DNA of 64,000 nucleotides, taken from Bretschneidera sinensis. Lineage: Eukaryota > Streptophyta > Magnoliopsida > Brassicales > Akaniaceae. Both the position numbers and the translations under genes were made by a program. Below the pieces are notes generated by a model. The model did no database searches. It was not told the DNA's origin and was given only the letters and a program-made list of their open reading frames with translations. Positions 33,890 through 45,719 of the stretch are shown in pieces (positions within the stretch are counted from its first letter, which is position 1; each line of letters begins with the position of its first letter). The stretch spans positions 24,215,290 to 24,279,289 of the forward strand of contig CM043705.1 of NCBI GenBank assembly GCA_023935145.1, read 5' to 3'.

Positions 33890-35150
33890 CTTTGGCTTTA
33901 CTAACCTTTAAGGGAAAGGTGGTGCATTCACCTTCTCCATTTCACTTACCTTGGATGTGGATGCTTTATCTGAAGATGCTTGTGCAGGCTCATTAGCTCC
34001 TATGATCTTATCATTTTTTAGAGTTGTAACGGCCTTCAGTTTCTGATGTCCTCCTAGATTAGGTATTGTTTGGGTTGGAAGTTCACCCTGCTTTCTTCCA
34101 CATAGCTCCTTAGCCAATTGTCCCACTTGTACTTCTAGTCTCTGAATAGCTTGCTAATGCTTTGTAGTTGTTTGTCTTTGCTCAGTCTAAAATTGTCTTT
34201 CATCTGCCATAAACTGATCTTGTGAAGTCATCAGTTATTGTTGTTGAGTTGCCAATTGCCTTATAAGACTCTCTAGGTCACTCTTCTTTGACTCTGAAAC
34301 TGGTTGGGTTGCTTGTTGGGAGTTCCTTTGCTACCCTTGAAGGTTCAGGGTATTCTGATTGTTATTCCATGAGAAGTTGGGGTGGTTTTGCCACCCTGGA
34401 TTGTAGGTGTTGGCATATGGATTGTTCTTTGAGGATAATTGTTCTATCCCACATAGTTTGCTTGCTCTTGATCTACAAATGAATACAAAGGGCAAGTTTC
34501 AGTAGTGTGATCAAAATGAGAACATGTAGCACATACCTGGAGTTGTGTGGCTTGTGGACTAGGTGGGATATTGTGAGCTGTGATGGCCTTTACAATCATA
34601 TCTAACTTTCTTTCCACAATAGCCATCTGTTTGGAGATCCACCATTTAAGTTCACTTCATACACACCCTTGCTTTTTACTCCTTATCTCCCTCTAGATGA
34701 GAATTATTGGGTGTGCTCACTTAATGTCTCAAAAAGCTCCATGGCTTCTTCACTACTCTTTTCCATCAGCACACCTCCACAACCTGAATCAATAATACCT
34801 TTATTCATGTCATTTAGACCTTTTATAGAATGCTTGTACCAGCTCATCTTGAGGTAGATTGTGTGTGGACACTTGAGAAGCAGCTCATTAAAGTGTCCCC
34901 ATGCTTCAAAGAAAATGTCTCCATCTCTCTGTTGGACAAATTGAATCTCCTTCCTCATTGGTCTTATCTTTTATACTGGGAAAAACTTCTTTACCTACTG
35001 GATAACTTTTCCCAAGTATAGATCGAAACTGTAGGCAATGAATGGAAAAGAATTAACCTGATTCCCTCTTGATCTAGGCCCCGGATGTGCTGGAACTTGC
35101 ATAGATCAAAGAATTCCCAAAGATGCAAGTGTGGATCCTCAATGATGGTT
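33890..35150 (-). pseudogene. Athila gag, N-terminal part missing
   Basis: A capsid-like block lies at 34704-34958: EIQFVQQRDGDIFFEAWGHF then NELLLKCPH, matching the conserved '..F.Q..DE..YEAWERFKELL..CPH' region of Athila gag. Further upstream, traces of the preceding block (LWEFFDLCKFQHI) extend to about 35150. At 34444-34626 there is a possible zinc-binding motif CATCSHFDHTTETCP. Beyond 35150 the homology changes to another element. Confidence 0.85.
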
Positions 35151-36120
35151 CATCATGCGCTACAAGAACATTTGCATGCTCTTTTAGAAATCTAGAGCTC
35201 GTCGGTTTTGTTCTTCCAATTTACGCTCTAACTCCCTAATTATACCCAATGCTTGGGCTAAGTTTCCCTCAACTCATCTCTTTCGACATCAGTATCTCTC
35301 ACATTCCCACTAGTAGCATCGGTTGCACTACCAACATGTTCCCCTTTAGGATCTTTAGGTTCAACATTTGCTTCTACTCTACATAACAGGGGTCATCTAT
35401 GCCCCCGAGTTGGAACACTGCTTCTTTCTTGGGCATGCCCTCCTCCCCAAGCTCTATCTCACTTTGGTCCATGAGGCATCCTCGAATCCTACACAAAAGA
35501 ACTCATTTAGATGCAAAAATGCTAGACTTCTACGGTCTACAGAATCTTAAACCTAAAGCTCTGATACCAAAATTGTAACAACCCATCCCAAGAAGGCCCA
35601 CTCAGGACAGTGTCAATTACCTTTCAGAATCAAGCACTTGGCACACAATTAATATAATACAATAGGACAACATCTAATATACATAATTTAAGTTCATATA
35701 GTTATTACAACTATAAAGTTGTAGCTTTACAAGGTGTCTAAAGAGACACAACCAACAGGTTATTAAAAAAAATAAAAAAAAAGACTTGATCGAGGATGCT
35801 ACGCTCGTGGATGGTTTTTGAAGTTTGGCGGCAAAAAGACCTCAGATGGTTGGGTTAAGGGTAGGTCAAAAATTGGGAAGAAATGGGTTTTTAGAGAAAA
35901 TTTTCTGGAACTTTTTTCTCTCCTCTCCTTCTACCGAGTTCTCAAGTGCCAAATGAGAGATTTCAACCATTCTAGGTTAAATTTTTCTTATATACTCCCA
36001 CTAAAACTTAGCTTTTTACCACTCTACCCTTCCCCTTTTTCTTTTATTAATTTACAAGTTCTTCCTTTAATTTCCTTCTAGTATTTAAACACCCCTAAAG
36101 TTTTTGTTTCTTACTAAGAG
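35151..36120 (-). mobile_element. 5' end of a second gypsy (chromovirus-like) element: gag start, PBS and LTR
   Basis: On the minus strand an LTR ends in GGGTTGTTACA (its plus-strand edge is at 35574) and is followed by a short spacer and a primer-binding site TGGTATCAGAGC (35558-35569). Leader and gag-like sequence then extend to about 35151 (RELERKLEEQNRRALDF). The LTR part runs to about 36120 (outer end not certain) and contains a pyrimidine-rich segment. The gag-like part joins Athila gag at about 35150 in the same orientation, so this is a truncated element fused to, or recombined with, the Athila element. Confidence 0.7.
35558..35569 (-). other. Primer-binding site, initiator-Met tRNA type
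   Basis: TGGTATCAGAGC on the minus strand, 4 nt inside the LTR edge at 35574. Athila elements usually use a different tRNA, which supports assigning this end to another lineage. Confidence 0.85.
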
Positions 36121-36244
36121 TTCCCTTAAAAAACTGAATTATAAAATAAGATATAAAAAAACTTAAAAGAAAGATTGGATTCTACATATAGGAAACCTTT
36201 TTTTCAGTTGTAAAGTTTGCCTTTATTCATATAATTCTAGCTAT

Positions 36245-37310
36245 AGTTGCAAGTCTGAATTTAGAATTGCACCAGATGGATGTTAAAACTATATTTATTA
36301 ATGGATAATTGGATGAAAAAATCTATATAGAAAAACCTAATGGTTTCATAGCTAAAGGCTAGGAGTGCAAGGTGTGCAAGCTTTGACGTCCTATATATGG
36401 CTTGAAGCAGTCTTCTAGGTAGTGGAATATGAGATTTCGTCGAGCTATAACTTCTTATGAGTTTACAATGATTGAAGAAGATCATTGTATGTACATCAAA
36501 CATCTTAAGGATAAATTTGCAATTTTGTCCTTCCATGTAGACGACATCCTATTAGTTGGGAATGATAAGGAGTCCTTAATTACCATTAAAAAAATGGTTG
36601 TCCTTTAATTTTGAAATGAAGGACTTAGAAGAGGCTAACTATATACTTGGTGTTAAGATCCATAGGGATCATTCTTGGAGACCTTTAGTTTTGTCTCAAG
36701 AGTCATACTTTAAGAAAATTCTTGAACGATTCAATTTATATAATGTCAATCCTATAGATACTCCCATAGCCAAAGGTGAAAGTATAAGCCTCAAATGTGT
36801 CATAGGAGTCTAGAAGAAAATAAATAAATAGAGAGTGTTCTTTACTCTAGTGCTGTTGAAAGCCTAATCTATGCTATGATGTGTACTCTACCTAACATTT
36901 GCTACGTCGTAGGGCTAGCCGTTATTAGTCAAACCTTAAAAAGAAGCATTAGAGGGCAGGCAAAAGGATTCTTAGATATTTTAAAGGCACTGTAGATTTT
37001 TCCCTATGTTATTAGAGTAATTATTTGCGCCTAGTGGGTTACACAGATGCTGATTGGCCAAGAGATTTAGATGAGCATAAATCAACATATGGATATACTT
37101 TCTTGCTTAACATTGTAGTCATACCTTGGAGAATCGAGAAGTAATCTTCCATAGCCTTATCAAGAGTTAAGGTTGAATTTATAGCTTGTTCTGCAGTAGT
37201 AAAAGAGGCAATATGGCTCAGAAGATTCTTGGAAAATCTGAATGTTGTCACTGAAGCTTCTGGCAAAATGATAGTTTATTGTAAAGTCAAGCTGCTATGG
37301 CTTATGTAAA
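36245..37310 (+). pseudogene. Copia reverse transcriptase/RNase H fragment, part 1
   Basis: The RT reads QMDVKTIFING, then DEKIYIEKPNGFIAKG, IYGLKQSSR, EEDHCMYIKHLKDKFAILSF and the active-site HVDDILLVGND. FNFEMKDLEEANYILGVKI and FNLYNVNPIDTPIAKGES follow. RNase H starts with ADWPRDLDEHKSTYGYTFLL. Stops interrupt it at several points, for example in ING*LDEK. It breaks off at 37310 within the RNase H region. Confidence 0.92.
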
Positions 37311-38879
37311 GGATTTGAATTAAGCCCAAACAGTACTATGCAGTAGTAGCAGTATAGAATGGGGTGTCGATCCCATGAAGAGAGCGTTCTACAATTAAAG
37401 TCTGAGGCAAAAAATAATGGAAACAAAATTAAAAATTAATATTAAGAAAATGTTGAGAATTAAAATGAAACAACTGAATTAAGTGAAAGAAAATCAATAA
37501 TGAGCAGCACAAAGGTCCAATAATCCTTCTTAAATTTCACAGCTTCAACTTGTATTCAGTAATTATAACTCAACTACGTATCTCACATCTCAAATACGTA
37601 ATCATAAAATAATAGTGAAAGCACCAAATATATTCTTTTGTAAATTATTATGAGAAATCTCTTTCTTGTTTTTACAAGTAATGCAACGGTCAATCATATA
37701 TGATATCCTAAATTGATGATATATTCGAAGACAATAACACAGTAAAGGACCAGCATATATAATTAATGTACCGAAATCAATTGCATCCTAAATTCCATAT
37801 ATAAGAGAAGCTTGACTGAACTTATATGGAGAAAAAGAACAACAATCATCGGAGTTAAATAAAATCTATGAAGAAGAAAAAATAATTTTTTATCACAGAA
37901 AAACATCAACTTCAATATTAAATAAAGGGAACAGCTCAATATAATTATTCAATGTTAAAAACACAAATACTGAATTAAATACAAGCAAAACCCACTAAGT
38001 CTAGGAGTTCATCTCTTCGCCTTGGTTGAAACTTAGCCTAGCCGATAATACATAATCACAACAACTCTCTAGAAATTCAATGTGTATCTCTTCAACCCCC
38101 TGTTCTCTGAGTCTAAAATACTATATATAGCTGTAAGGAGACGGCTTTGTAGACAGAAAAGTCACCCTAGGGTTCTTGTTCAGGCCATGTGCTTCTGCTG
38201 CTATCCAGGCCCGGTTTTACTGCTGTCCAGGCCCGATTTCTGTTGTCCAGAACTGGTCTAGTTATACTGCTGTCTAGGCCATACAAATCCAAAAAAAATA
38301 AGAATATAATAGCTCATTCACTTCTGCCAGGCTGAAATCACACACAACCTGACCTTCGTCTACTAAAACTGCCATAACGTTTTCTACAAAAATCATAATT
38401 ATGAGCCGTAAAATTCTTTAGAAAATAGACATCTAGATCTTTGCAAGCATAAATGGCTCATCTCTTGGTTCTTCCTGAATCAATACAGCTTAATCCGCAA
38501 AACTGACTGATCTGTACAGACAATTCTGGCAATTTAATGAAACTCTTTTTCACCCTTTGCTAGTGACAATATGATTTAGCAAAATGCTCAATTTATCTTT
38601 AACAGTCTATAAATGATGGGTTTTGTTGCACTCCTCTGGTGAAACTCGGTTTCCCTGCTCTGAATCGGTCCGGATGTTGTGGATTCTTTCGAACATATTT
38701 TATATTTTTTTTTTGTTTAAGACTTCTTTATTTTTTTAAATCTGCAAAAACACACTAAAACACAGAATTCTCCAAAGGACCACACTTGTCAAGAAATTCA
38801 ATGAATAATAAAAATTAATCTCAACAAACGCATATAATAAACTTTATCTGAAGTCAATTTTCATGCCCTAATCAGGACC
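37311..38879 (-). mobile_element. Gypsy (Tat/Ogre- or Athila-like) solo LTR in copia RNase H
   Basis: The inserted block is 37316-38874. In minus sense it starts TGATTAGGGCATGAAAATTG and ends in ...TTAATTCA. The flanks GGATT (37311-37315) and GGACC (38875-38879) share GGA and differ by two C-to-T changes, compatible with an aged target duplication. There is no coding capacity and no second LTR. The TGATTAGGGCATGAAAAT start and a GGTGTCGATCCCAT block near the other end are features of Tat-lineage LTRs as I know them; lineage is inference. Confidence 0.78.
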
Positions 38880-39060
38880 TTAAGTATCATGGTAGAACAA
38901 AACGCATTGATACCAAGAATAACTTTATTAGAGACATTATGGCACAAAAGAAGGTGATCCTTAAGTATATTTCTGAGCATAATATGGCTGATAATCTTTT
39001 ACGAAACCCATTCCTAGAGACGTGGTTCTGTCTTGTGTAAAGTCACTAGGTTTGTGTAGA
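38875..39060 (+). pseudogene. Copia RNase H C-terminal end, part 2
   Basis: The continuation of the fragment that ends at 37310. It reads KYHGRTKRIDTKNNFIRD, then VILKYISEHNMADNLL, matching the usual copia end '..KHID.KYHFIR...I...YI...N..AD.LTK'. It shows that the solo LTR split a once continuous frame. Confidence 0.88.
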
Positions 39061-40248
39061 ATCTGTTGTAATTTATATTTGATGGATCATTGTACAAACT
39101 TAAAATTTGTGATATTACTATATATAAATATTACGTTTGTTTTGTGTTGTTGGTCATTTCATACATATTGATACTAACACAACCATACACATATATGTAT
39201 TAAAGTATGTCACCAGGAAAAGGTCGGCTCTCTAACATGAGCGATCGCCTCAGGCGATAAGATAGTGAGCTGAGATGAGACTTGGTATATTATTTTGATG
39301 CTAATGAAAGTGAGACAAGTATATTGTGAATGTAAAAAATTCATAAACAATATACCTTATCAAAAGTCACCTTGACAAGAGTCAAGATGAGGTCTTGAGC
39401 CAAAGCTTTAAAACTTAGACTGATCATGATCATCTCGTGATCATAGAAATCTGAATGGAAGCTAGATATGAGTACTTATTAAGGCACTCAAAGGAGCGAG
39501 CTAATAATGAACTCGAGCTAGGCGCATGAGAGCATGAAGATGTAGATTGCGACTAGGCTAGGATCCGTATAGTAAAATACAATTTAATAGAATATATGCT
39601 CTTATCAATAAAGAGAAAACCACTATAGCATGTATTTTATACTACATGTGGTTAGTATGACCTTAAAAGGAAATGAATGAGTGAATCCATGTTTCCTCAC
39701 TATGTTAGAACTAGATTTTTATGTAAATTAAGTGCCTCAGCTAGTGCCCTATGTGACTTTCAACTATGTTCTGAAAGGTACAGATTGATGTTTGCTACTT
39801 TAGCATGTTTCTGACGGCAATCAAATAATTTTCCTTGATGAGGCATGTCTAGGAAAACAGTTAGTCTGAAACAGAGAGGTATGAGTGCAGAAAGAAGATT
39901 ATTTTGTTTACATCTATCACATGTATTCACAGGTCAACCAAATATGTCACTTTGTTGAAGCTTGGATATAATTGTGGATACATGGTGAGGAAAGTAAAGT
40001 CTAGCATAGCCTTTAAGGGACTAGTTATGCTAGAGTAGAATGAGATACTTTTCTAATTTAATTTTGTTTATTTAGGGTTGAAGTCGCTATGTATCCCTAA
40101 TAGGTGCATGGTATTAAGCTCACAAATGTAGGTGTATTCGTAGGTTGCCTAACCCATTTGCTTGTATGAAGTTCTCAAAAGGAATATAGATGTTGAGGTT
40201 CTCTCTATCTGTTGGGTGATATCGAGGCCATCACGTGTGAGTGGGAGA
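39061..40248 (+). other. Copia 3' non-coding region
   Basis: No gene is recognised between the end of pol and the polypurine tract at 40236-40248. The length is ordinary for copia elements with a long 3' spacer, but nested remnants cannot be excluded. Confidence 0.5.
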
Positions 40249-40620
40249 TGTAGGAAATCTGGGTCGGGTTGCCTGATTTAACTTTGAACAAAGAGACCTG
40301 GATGAAACAATGTAACTCTTGATTGAATGCTTGCATCTCTTAGTTATTTATAACCATCCTCTCTATGCAATATATATGCAAGCAAGAAAAGACTGTTGAA
40401 AAAAATATTCTAGAGAGAGGAAAATAATTGTAGAGAGAGAAACACTCATTTTGTTCCATAGAGAGTAAACTAAGGTTCTTATGTGGTGAACAATGTGTGT
40501 TTTCTAATTTGTGATCAGACACGAACACTGACGAGAATCAAGAGGAGTGTACGTCAGAGCAATTTAAACCGTCGTAGATTTTCGAGTTTAAGAGGTACGA
40601 TTTTTCCCGCTGTGTTTTAC

Positions 40621-41701
40621 TTTAAGTACAGTTTTTAACTTATTAAAATATAAATTAATTTGTATATAACATTATCATATATGAATTAATTAATAATTTC
40701 ACAAACTTGTCCTAAATATAAAAATATTAATGTCTAACAAAGTTATTCTTTTGTAATTGAGTTGGCACCCTTAGTGCCCTTTTAATGTTATTCTGTATTT
40801 GTCATAGAAAAGAAATTATATTTAATCTCTCAAGTAGTCTGTATATTAAGATACATGCTATCACACACTATGCGTTTTTAAGGCTTTTGCGAAATATCAA
40901 ACAAATTTAGTGCTTATCGAGCTCATAACAGAACCGTTCCATTTAAATAGTTAAACTGAAATGTTGTTCGGCATGAAATTTACAAATTTGGTTCATTTGT
41001 CTTTCAACTGTGTGGGTTTTTTTTTTTTCCTTTACTGTGTCATATTAATTTTCATATTTGCATTCTTGATTAGGTAGTGATGCAAAAAAAGATCAAAACA
41101 AAGTTATCTAATTAGTTTCAATGTTTATTTGTTATTGCTTTAACTTGAAAATTTTTTTTCTTAATTTATTAGATGGATTTCTAATGTGAAAAAATATATG
41201 CATCTGAGAGAATAAAAACGTGATTATTACAATTAGATAAAAAAAAATTATATAAAAATGATTTGAAAACAAATTAGTGAATAGCACATGATAAAAAATT
41301 AGTTTATTTTAAAATTTAGTTATATAATAGGAGGTAAGCATCTCACGTACTCCACCATGACACAAGATCTCGGTTCTCCTAATTTAATGTTAAAAATGAA
41401 GAGAAAATTTGGCCGTTTCCAAACTATTATGGAGCAAGAGTCCTTCACACATGGAAGATTGCAGGAACACACCTTGATAGGCATGGATGGACACCAATAT
41501 GATTAAAAAACTTCAACTCTAAAATCTTGGGCCCAAACCATATATAAGTCACCTATATATTTTTTTCTTTCAGATGTAGGATAACTCTCGTGTGGATATC
41601 CCAACACCAACCACTATGTTATAAAGTTAGTATATATCATGCCACATCAACATTATTTCAATTTTTGTAAAACATCATCATTATTTTTAGCTATTAATAT
41701 A
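40621..41701. other. No gene recognised
   Basis: AT-rich, with no domain-bearing frame. ATATA at 41697-41701 precedes the TRIM LTR and is compared with AAATA after 54620 as a possible aged target duplication. Confidence 0.5.
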
Positions 41702-41859
41702 TGTTGGGTCAGGTGTTAGCAACAATTGTCCCATGGTGGAGTGGAGCCAAGTCATAGTCGAAACGTGGCGTTTGTGCTGCTATGTGATTTAAGTGATTTA
41801 ATTTGCACTTAGTTATCAGCTATAGCTTTTGGCACAGTGGTAGGCGCTTGATCCTAACA
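41702..41859 (+). repeat. Left TRIM LTR (158 bp)
   Basis: Starts TGTTGGGTCAGGTGTTAGCA and ends TGATCCTAACA. Shares with 54455-54620 the blocks GCAACAATTGTCC/GCAGCAATTGTCC, AGTCGAAACGTGG, TATCAGCTATAGCTTTTGGC and GTGGTAGGCGCT. Length and absence of genes fit TRIM elements. Confidence 0.85.
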
Positions 41860-41860
41860 A

Positions 41861-41873
41861 TTGGTTTCAGAGC
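41861..41873 (+). other. Primer-binding site after the left TRIM LTR
   Basis: TTGGTTTCAGAGC, one base inside the LTR end; one change from the initiator-Met type TTGGTATCAGAGC. Confidence 0.85.
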
Positions 41874-41919
41874 AGGTCTCTATTATATTTGACTAATTGT
41901 CAAAGAGTTCCTAAAAGAT

Positions 41920-43229
41920 TGATACGAGCTTAAATATTCATATTTAAGCCCCTTAATTTACATTTGTTAAGCCCTAGTTTATGTTATTTTAGTCCATTTT
42001 ACTTCATTTCTGTGTTTTACATGGTTTTTATAGGTCTATGAAGAAAATGAAGCATTTTGGAAGCTTTTGGAACTTAAAAGGAAGAAAAATGGAAAACTTG
42101 GAGCAGATACTGTCTGGAGTGCGATCGAGCACACTAGGAAGGGCGATCGAGCGTAATCTTACGATCGAGCGCACTCTACTCGGGATCGAGCGCACACGTA
42201 CGGTAGTGAATAGTAAAACAACAGCACCTGTTTTGGAAATTAGGGTTAGGGCCCTATTTTGGAAATTACAAGTATCCTTAGAGCCCTATAAATAGACTTG
42301 TAAAACATAGAAAACATATCTCCCTTTTGGGGAGTATATCTTCCTTTTAGTTTAACCTTTTGTTCTAGATTTGAAGTAGAGAGCTTATGAGAAGAATTGA
42401 CGACTCGTCTCCCGAGTCTTCTTCGGTTTTAGTTTTCTGTTTTTATTTCATTATGTTTAGAATATTTAGTTTACTTAGTATGTGTAACTAAACTCCTATA
42501 GGGCTCGATTGAAGCCCTAGTTATGCTTTACCACATATTCATTCATTGATATCTTTACTATAGCCTTGTTAGAATATTTAACTTGATTAATACCTGTTTG
42601 TATTTACATTCCTCGTTTGTATGTGCCTGATCAACGTATGCATGTGGTATGGATAGGTTAGTCGAATCAATTTGGATGACCGAGTCATGGGTTCGACATT
42701 AGTAACAAGGGATATCCACACCGGATTCCCGGGTTAATCAACATGGGAAACCGAGAGCGGACCAAGCCCTAGGTCCCGTGTGGTTGTCGATCTCCACAGC
42801 CCTCATGCTCTCTTAAGGAATAACTCAGTATTCACCCTTGCTGAATCCCTTAAGAGAGAAAAGAGTTAGAGTATACGCCATGCCTAACTCGTTGCACAAG
42901 GAGATCAATAGCCTAAGGTGTGGGCCAAGCCCTTAGGTTGGCAACCATTAGATATTCATGATAAGGCTAGAGCACTGAAACCTTAGTTAGTGGGAAAGCA
43001 TAATTAATGGTGGATATCGTAACCTTATGATCTCATTATTGTTATTTACTCACAATCAAATTACTATTTCTCTTTTTAACTTGAAGAAACTAATTCTAAA
43101 ACGAAATTCACCAATCCCTTTGGAAATGATCTCGCACTTGCACACTATGCTACCACAGACCTTGTGCACTTGTAAGTAAAACTAGAAAGGTTATTTGCAT
43201 ATTTATTTAAGTAAATAATCGTCACAACA
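41920..43229 (+). mobile_element. Athila-family solo LTR with perfect AAGAT target duplication
   Basis: Starts TGATACGAGCTTAAATATTC and ends GTCACAACA. AAGAT occurs at both 41915-41919 and 43230-43234. It is homologous over its length to the 3' LTR at 25848-27148 but in opposite orientation. No internal region exists, so it arose by LTR-LTR recombination. It interrupts the leader between the primer-binding site and gag of the copia part. The CGATCGAGCGCA cluster lies at 42120-42200. Confidence 0.95.
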
Positions 43230-43234
43230 AAGAT

Positions 43235-44300
43235 GAGCAAATATATTACCAACGATTTTGAGCAGCTTGCAAAGTTCACCGCACCAATATTCGATTGGTC
43301 AAACTAATCGTTATGGGAGAAAAGGTGGTCAGTTTTCATCAAGAGAATAGACACAAATTTTTGAAGGGTGATTAACAAAAGACCTTACAGACACATAAAA
43401 AAGATTGGTGATATGAAGTTGGAGAATGATGAAGATGAATGTACTCAAGCAGAAAAATTTCAACGAGAAATCAATAACAAGGCTATGCATCTGTTATATT
43501 GCGGGATCATCAAAATCTGTTTAATCAGATCCAATCCTGCGAGACACCCAACAAATTTGGAACAAGTTGGAAGTAGTTTTTGAAGGTAAAGATAAAGTCA
43601 AGTTAACCAAAATAAATATTCTGACATCCTCCTTTGACTGTTTTAGGATGAATCCAAGCGAAAATATCTTAGAGTTGACCACTTGATTCACTAGGATAAT
43701 GAATGATCTGAAACAACTGGGAAAGGAGTTCTCACAGACTGATCAGGTCACTACTCAAGGAATAGCTTCCCAAAGTGTCAACAATTAAGGAATCAGAGAA
43801 ATTCACAACCATGACCCTAGAGGAGCTTGTCGGTATACTGATGACATAGGAGATCAACTTGAAGGTGCTGGAGATTAACGAGGTCAACCAGAAGAAACTA
43901 ATTATTTTAAAAGCAACTAAGAGTGATAATGAAGAGACATCAGACAACGAAGACTCATCAGATGAGGATGAAGTCACTAAATTAACCGTATGGTATAAGA
44001 AAAATCTCAAATGAGTTAGAAAGGGTAAGAAAATTAGAAAACTGGTTTATCTGATTATGCTGACAAATTTACTCGTGATCTTCAAGAATCGAAAGGTGAA
44101 TCATTAAGAAAAAAGAGAACGAGTCTGCTATGAATGTGACCAGCCATATCACAAAAAAGTATATTGTCTAAAGCTAAAAAGGTCAAAGAGAAAAGGACTA
44201 GTAACAACCTGGAGCAATGGTGAGTCTGACGATTTAGATCTCGAAGAACAAGTAGTGAGCCTTGCCTCTTTGTCTTAGATAACAAGTACTATTTACCAAA
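43235..44300 (+). pseudogene. Copia gag of the composite element
   Basis: Copia gag (UBN2 type) blocks can be read with frame changes. The start region is near 43232 (MSKYITNDFEQLAKF). LENDEDECTQAEKFQREIN and LIRSNPARHPTNLEQVGSSF lie at 43368-43583. Then come MNPSENI and MNDLKQLGKEF (43640-43735) and a CCHC knuckle CYECDQPYHKKVYC near 44129-44170. Several stops and indels are present. Protease, integrase and RT do not follow; the next recognisable feature is the polypurine tract, so pol was deleted or never included. Confidence 0.82.
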
Positions 44301-44575
44301 TAAAGGAGATGAGACAATTAAATCTGGTAAAGGTTGAGTGTCCAAAATTTTTAATTAGTTTAATTTTGATTGCACGTTTAATTTTGGATTTTTTGTATGT
44401 TTGCATGCTTTTATGCCCCAAGTGTTTAGGAGGAGTTTTATATAAATTTTTTATTCTTAAAATTGTATTTATTAAGGGAGAATTTAAAAACCAACCTTTT
44501 TGATTTTAGACAAAAAAGATGAGAGATTTAATTTTTTTTATTTAATGGTTTTGTCTACATCAAAAAAGAAAAGAA

Positions 44576-45719
44576 TGTTAGAATATTTTATATTATCCTA
44601 TAGTTTAATTTTGATGTAGACAAACCTATGTTAAATGACTAACAAATTTGTTTAGTGCGTATGATTAAATTAATTATTTATTTAAAGTTTTTATGTTTAG
44701 AAAGAGAAAACTAAACAAAGCTTAATAAACCAAAGGCTATCTCAGTTGAAGTGCTACCTTGGTGGAGGAATTTCTAAGGGGTCCACGCTCAGGATGATTC
44801 AAGCAAAATGGTCAAGTTGCTAAATAGTTTACATAATGATGTTACAGTAGCAAGATCGATTTTTGAACAAATAAAATAATTTGTTTAATAAGTAAAGTAC
44901 AATTAAAATGATATTGATGTAATGGTGGGGTCCACCATGTGGAAAATGTGAAACCACAAAATTAAGCATTGGAAAGTTAAAGTAGTTTCCACTTTTAATA
45001 TGTGTGGCAACGTGGCAAGATGAGATTGATCATAGCTTAATTCAACCAACAAAGGCGCACAAGATCAGAAGCAGATCTAATGCAGAGACGAGAGAGGCAG
45101 TCGCATAGGGAGCCGACTGAGGAGAGAGTCTAGTTGCATAGAGAGCCGATTAGTCCTTTACCAGTCGAACAGAGAGCCGACTGGTGCCTAGCCAGTTGCA
45201 CAGCGTGACGATTGGTCCTTATGCAATCGCATGGGGAGTCGATTGACAGTGGTTTAAGTGTTTTTTAAGAACCAATCAGAAGACTTGGTTTATTGAGTAG
45301 AAGACCGGTTGATTGGGAAACGATTGGAAGTATCCGTTGGAGATTAGAGGAACAATAAATAAGATATTAATCTGAAAGGAAGTTTTCAGAGTTTCCATTT
45401 TTGGAGAGCTTGGCTGAAGCTATAAATCAGAGGTTGTTGGAGGGATTTCTGGCAAGAGAAAGAAGAAAGAATTTAGTCTCAATTTTATACAGAGCTTAAA
45501 GATTTAGTGTTTACTACTTCGGTAGTGTTTAAATCTATAGAGTGTAAAAGTGAGAGTTTGAGAGAGATTTCTTCTATAAGGTTTTCTTGCTACCTATAAA
45601 GCAAGACAAGGTGTAAAGGTTTGCTTGGTACCGGAAAATCCAAGCCAGGTGTAAACGTTGAGATTAGTGGAACTCTGTAGATCAAGAGGATGCCTATTAA
45701 AGAAGTGGACCTAGGCTCA
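44576..45719 (+). repeat. Copia LTR of the composite element, 5' piece
   Basis: A purine tract CAAAAAAGAAAAGAA (about 44561-44575) directly precedes TGTTAGAATATTTTATATTA. The pair GTCTACATCAAAAA before and TTTTGATGTAGACAAAC after the LTR start is a typical copia arrangement. The LTR continues with a repeat block (45060-45245) and breaks at 45719 within AGAAGTGGACCTAGGCTCAT, where a Tekay-type LTR starts. The 3' piece is at 54287-54392. Confidence 0.82.
45060..45245. repeat. Imperfect ~35-bp tandem repeat within the copia LTR
   Basis: Recurring CAGTCGCATAGGGAGCCGAC variants (near 45097, 45132, 45162, 45198, 45225) with spacing of about 30-36 bp. The core is AGTYGCAYAG(G/A)GAG.CGA(C/T)T. Confidence 0.75.

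Larger units (their letters stand above)
25848..35150 (-). mobile_element. Athila-type Ty3/gypsy retrotransposon, 5' end missing
   Basis: The 3' LTR (25848-27148) is followed, going upstream in element sense, by a polypurine tract, an env-position region, integrase, RNase H, reverse transcriptase, protease and gag, all on the minus strand. The order protease-RT-RNase H-integrase is gypsy. The protease motif DLGASVNLLP, the RT active site in FIDDFSVFG and the additional region between integrase and 3' LTR are typical of the Athila lineage. Every coding part is fragmented. Gag breaks off at about 35150, where sequence of another element begins, and no second LTR is present. GTAAT (25843-25847) is the expected left target copy, but its partner is lost. 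Confidence 0.9.
36240..40620 (+). mobile_element. 3' part of a Ty1/copia element with RT, RNase H, PPT and 3' LTR
   Basis: Plus-strand copia pol sequence is readable from about 36245 to 37310 and resumes at 38875-39060; the gap is an inserted solo LTR. After about 1.2 kb of non-coding 3' sequence, GTGAGTGGGAGA at 40236-40248 is a good polypurine tract. An LTR start TGTAGGAAATCTGG follows at 40249, with a TATA-like TTATTTATAACC inside and an end near 40620 that is not sharply defined. The 5' LTR, gag, protease and integrase are absent, so the element is 5'-truncated. Confidence 0.8.

Noticed and set aside
39061..40248. Additional coding region in the copia 3' spacer
   Set aside because: No frame longer than about 60 codons and no recognisable motif.
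41330..41700. Possible separate short LTR remnant (TATATAAGTCAC, then GATGTAGGATAACTCTC)
   Set aside because: Promoter-like texture, but no paired terminus, target duplication, primer site or second copy in the window.
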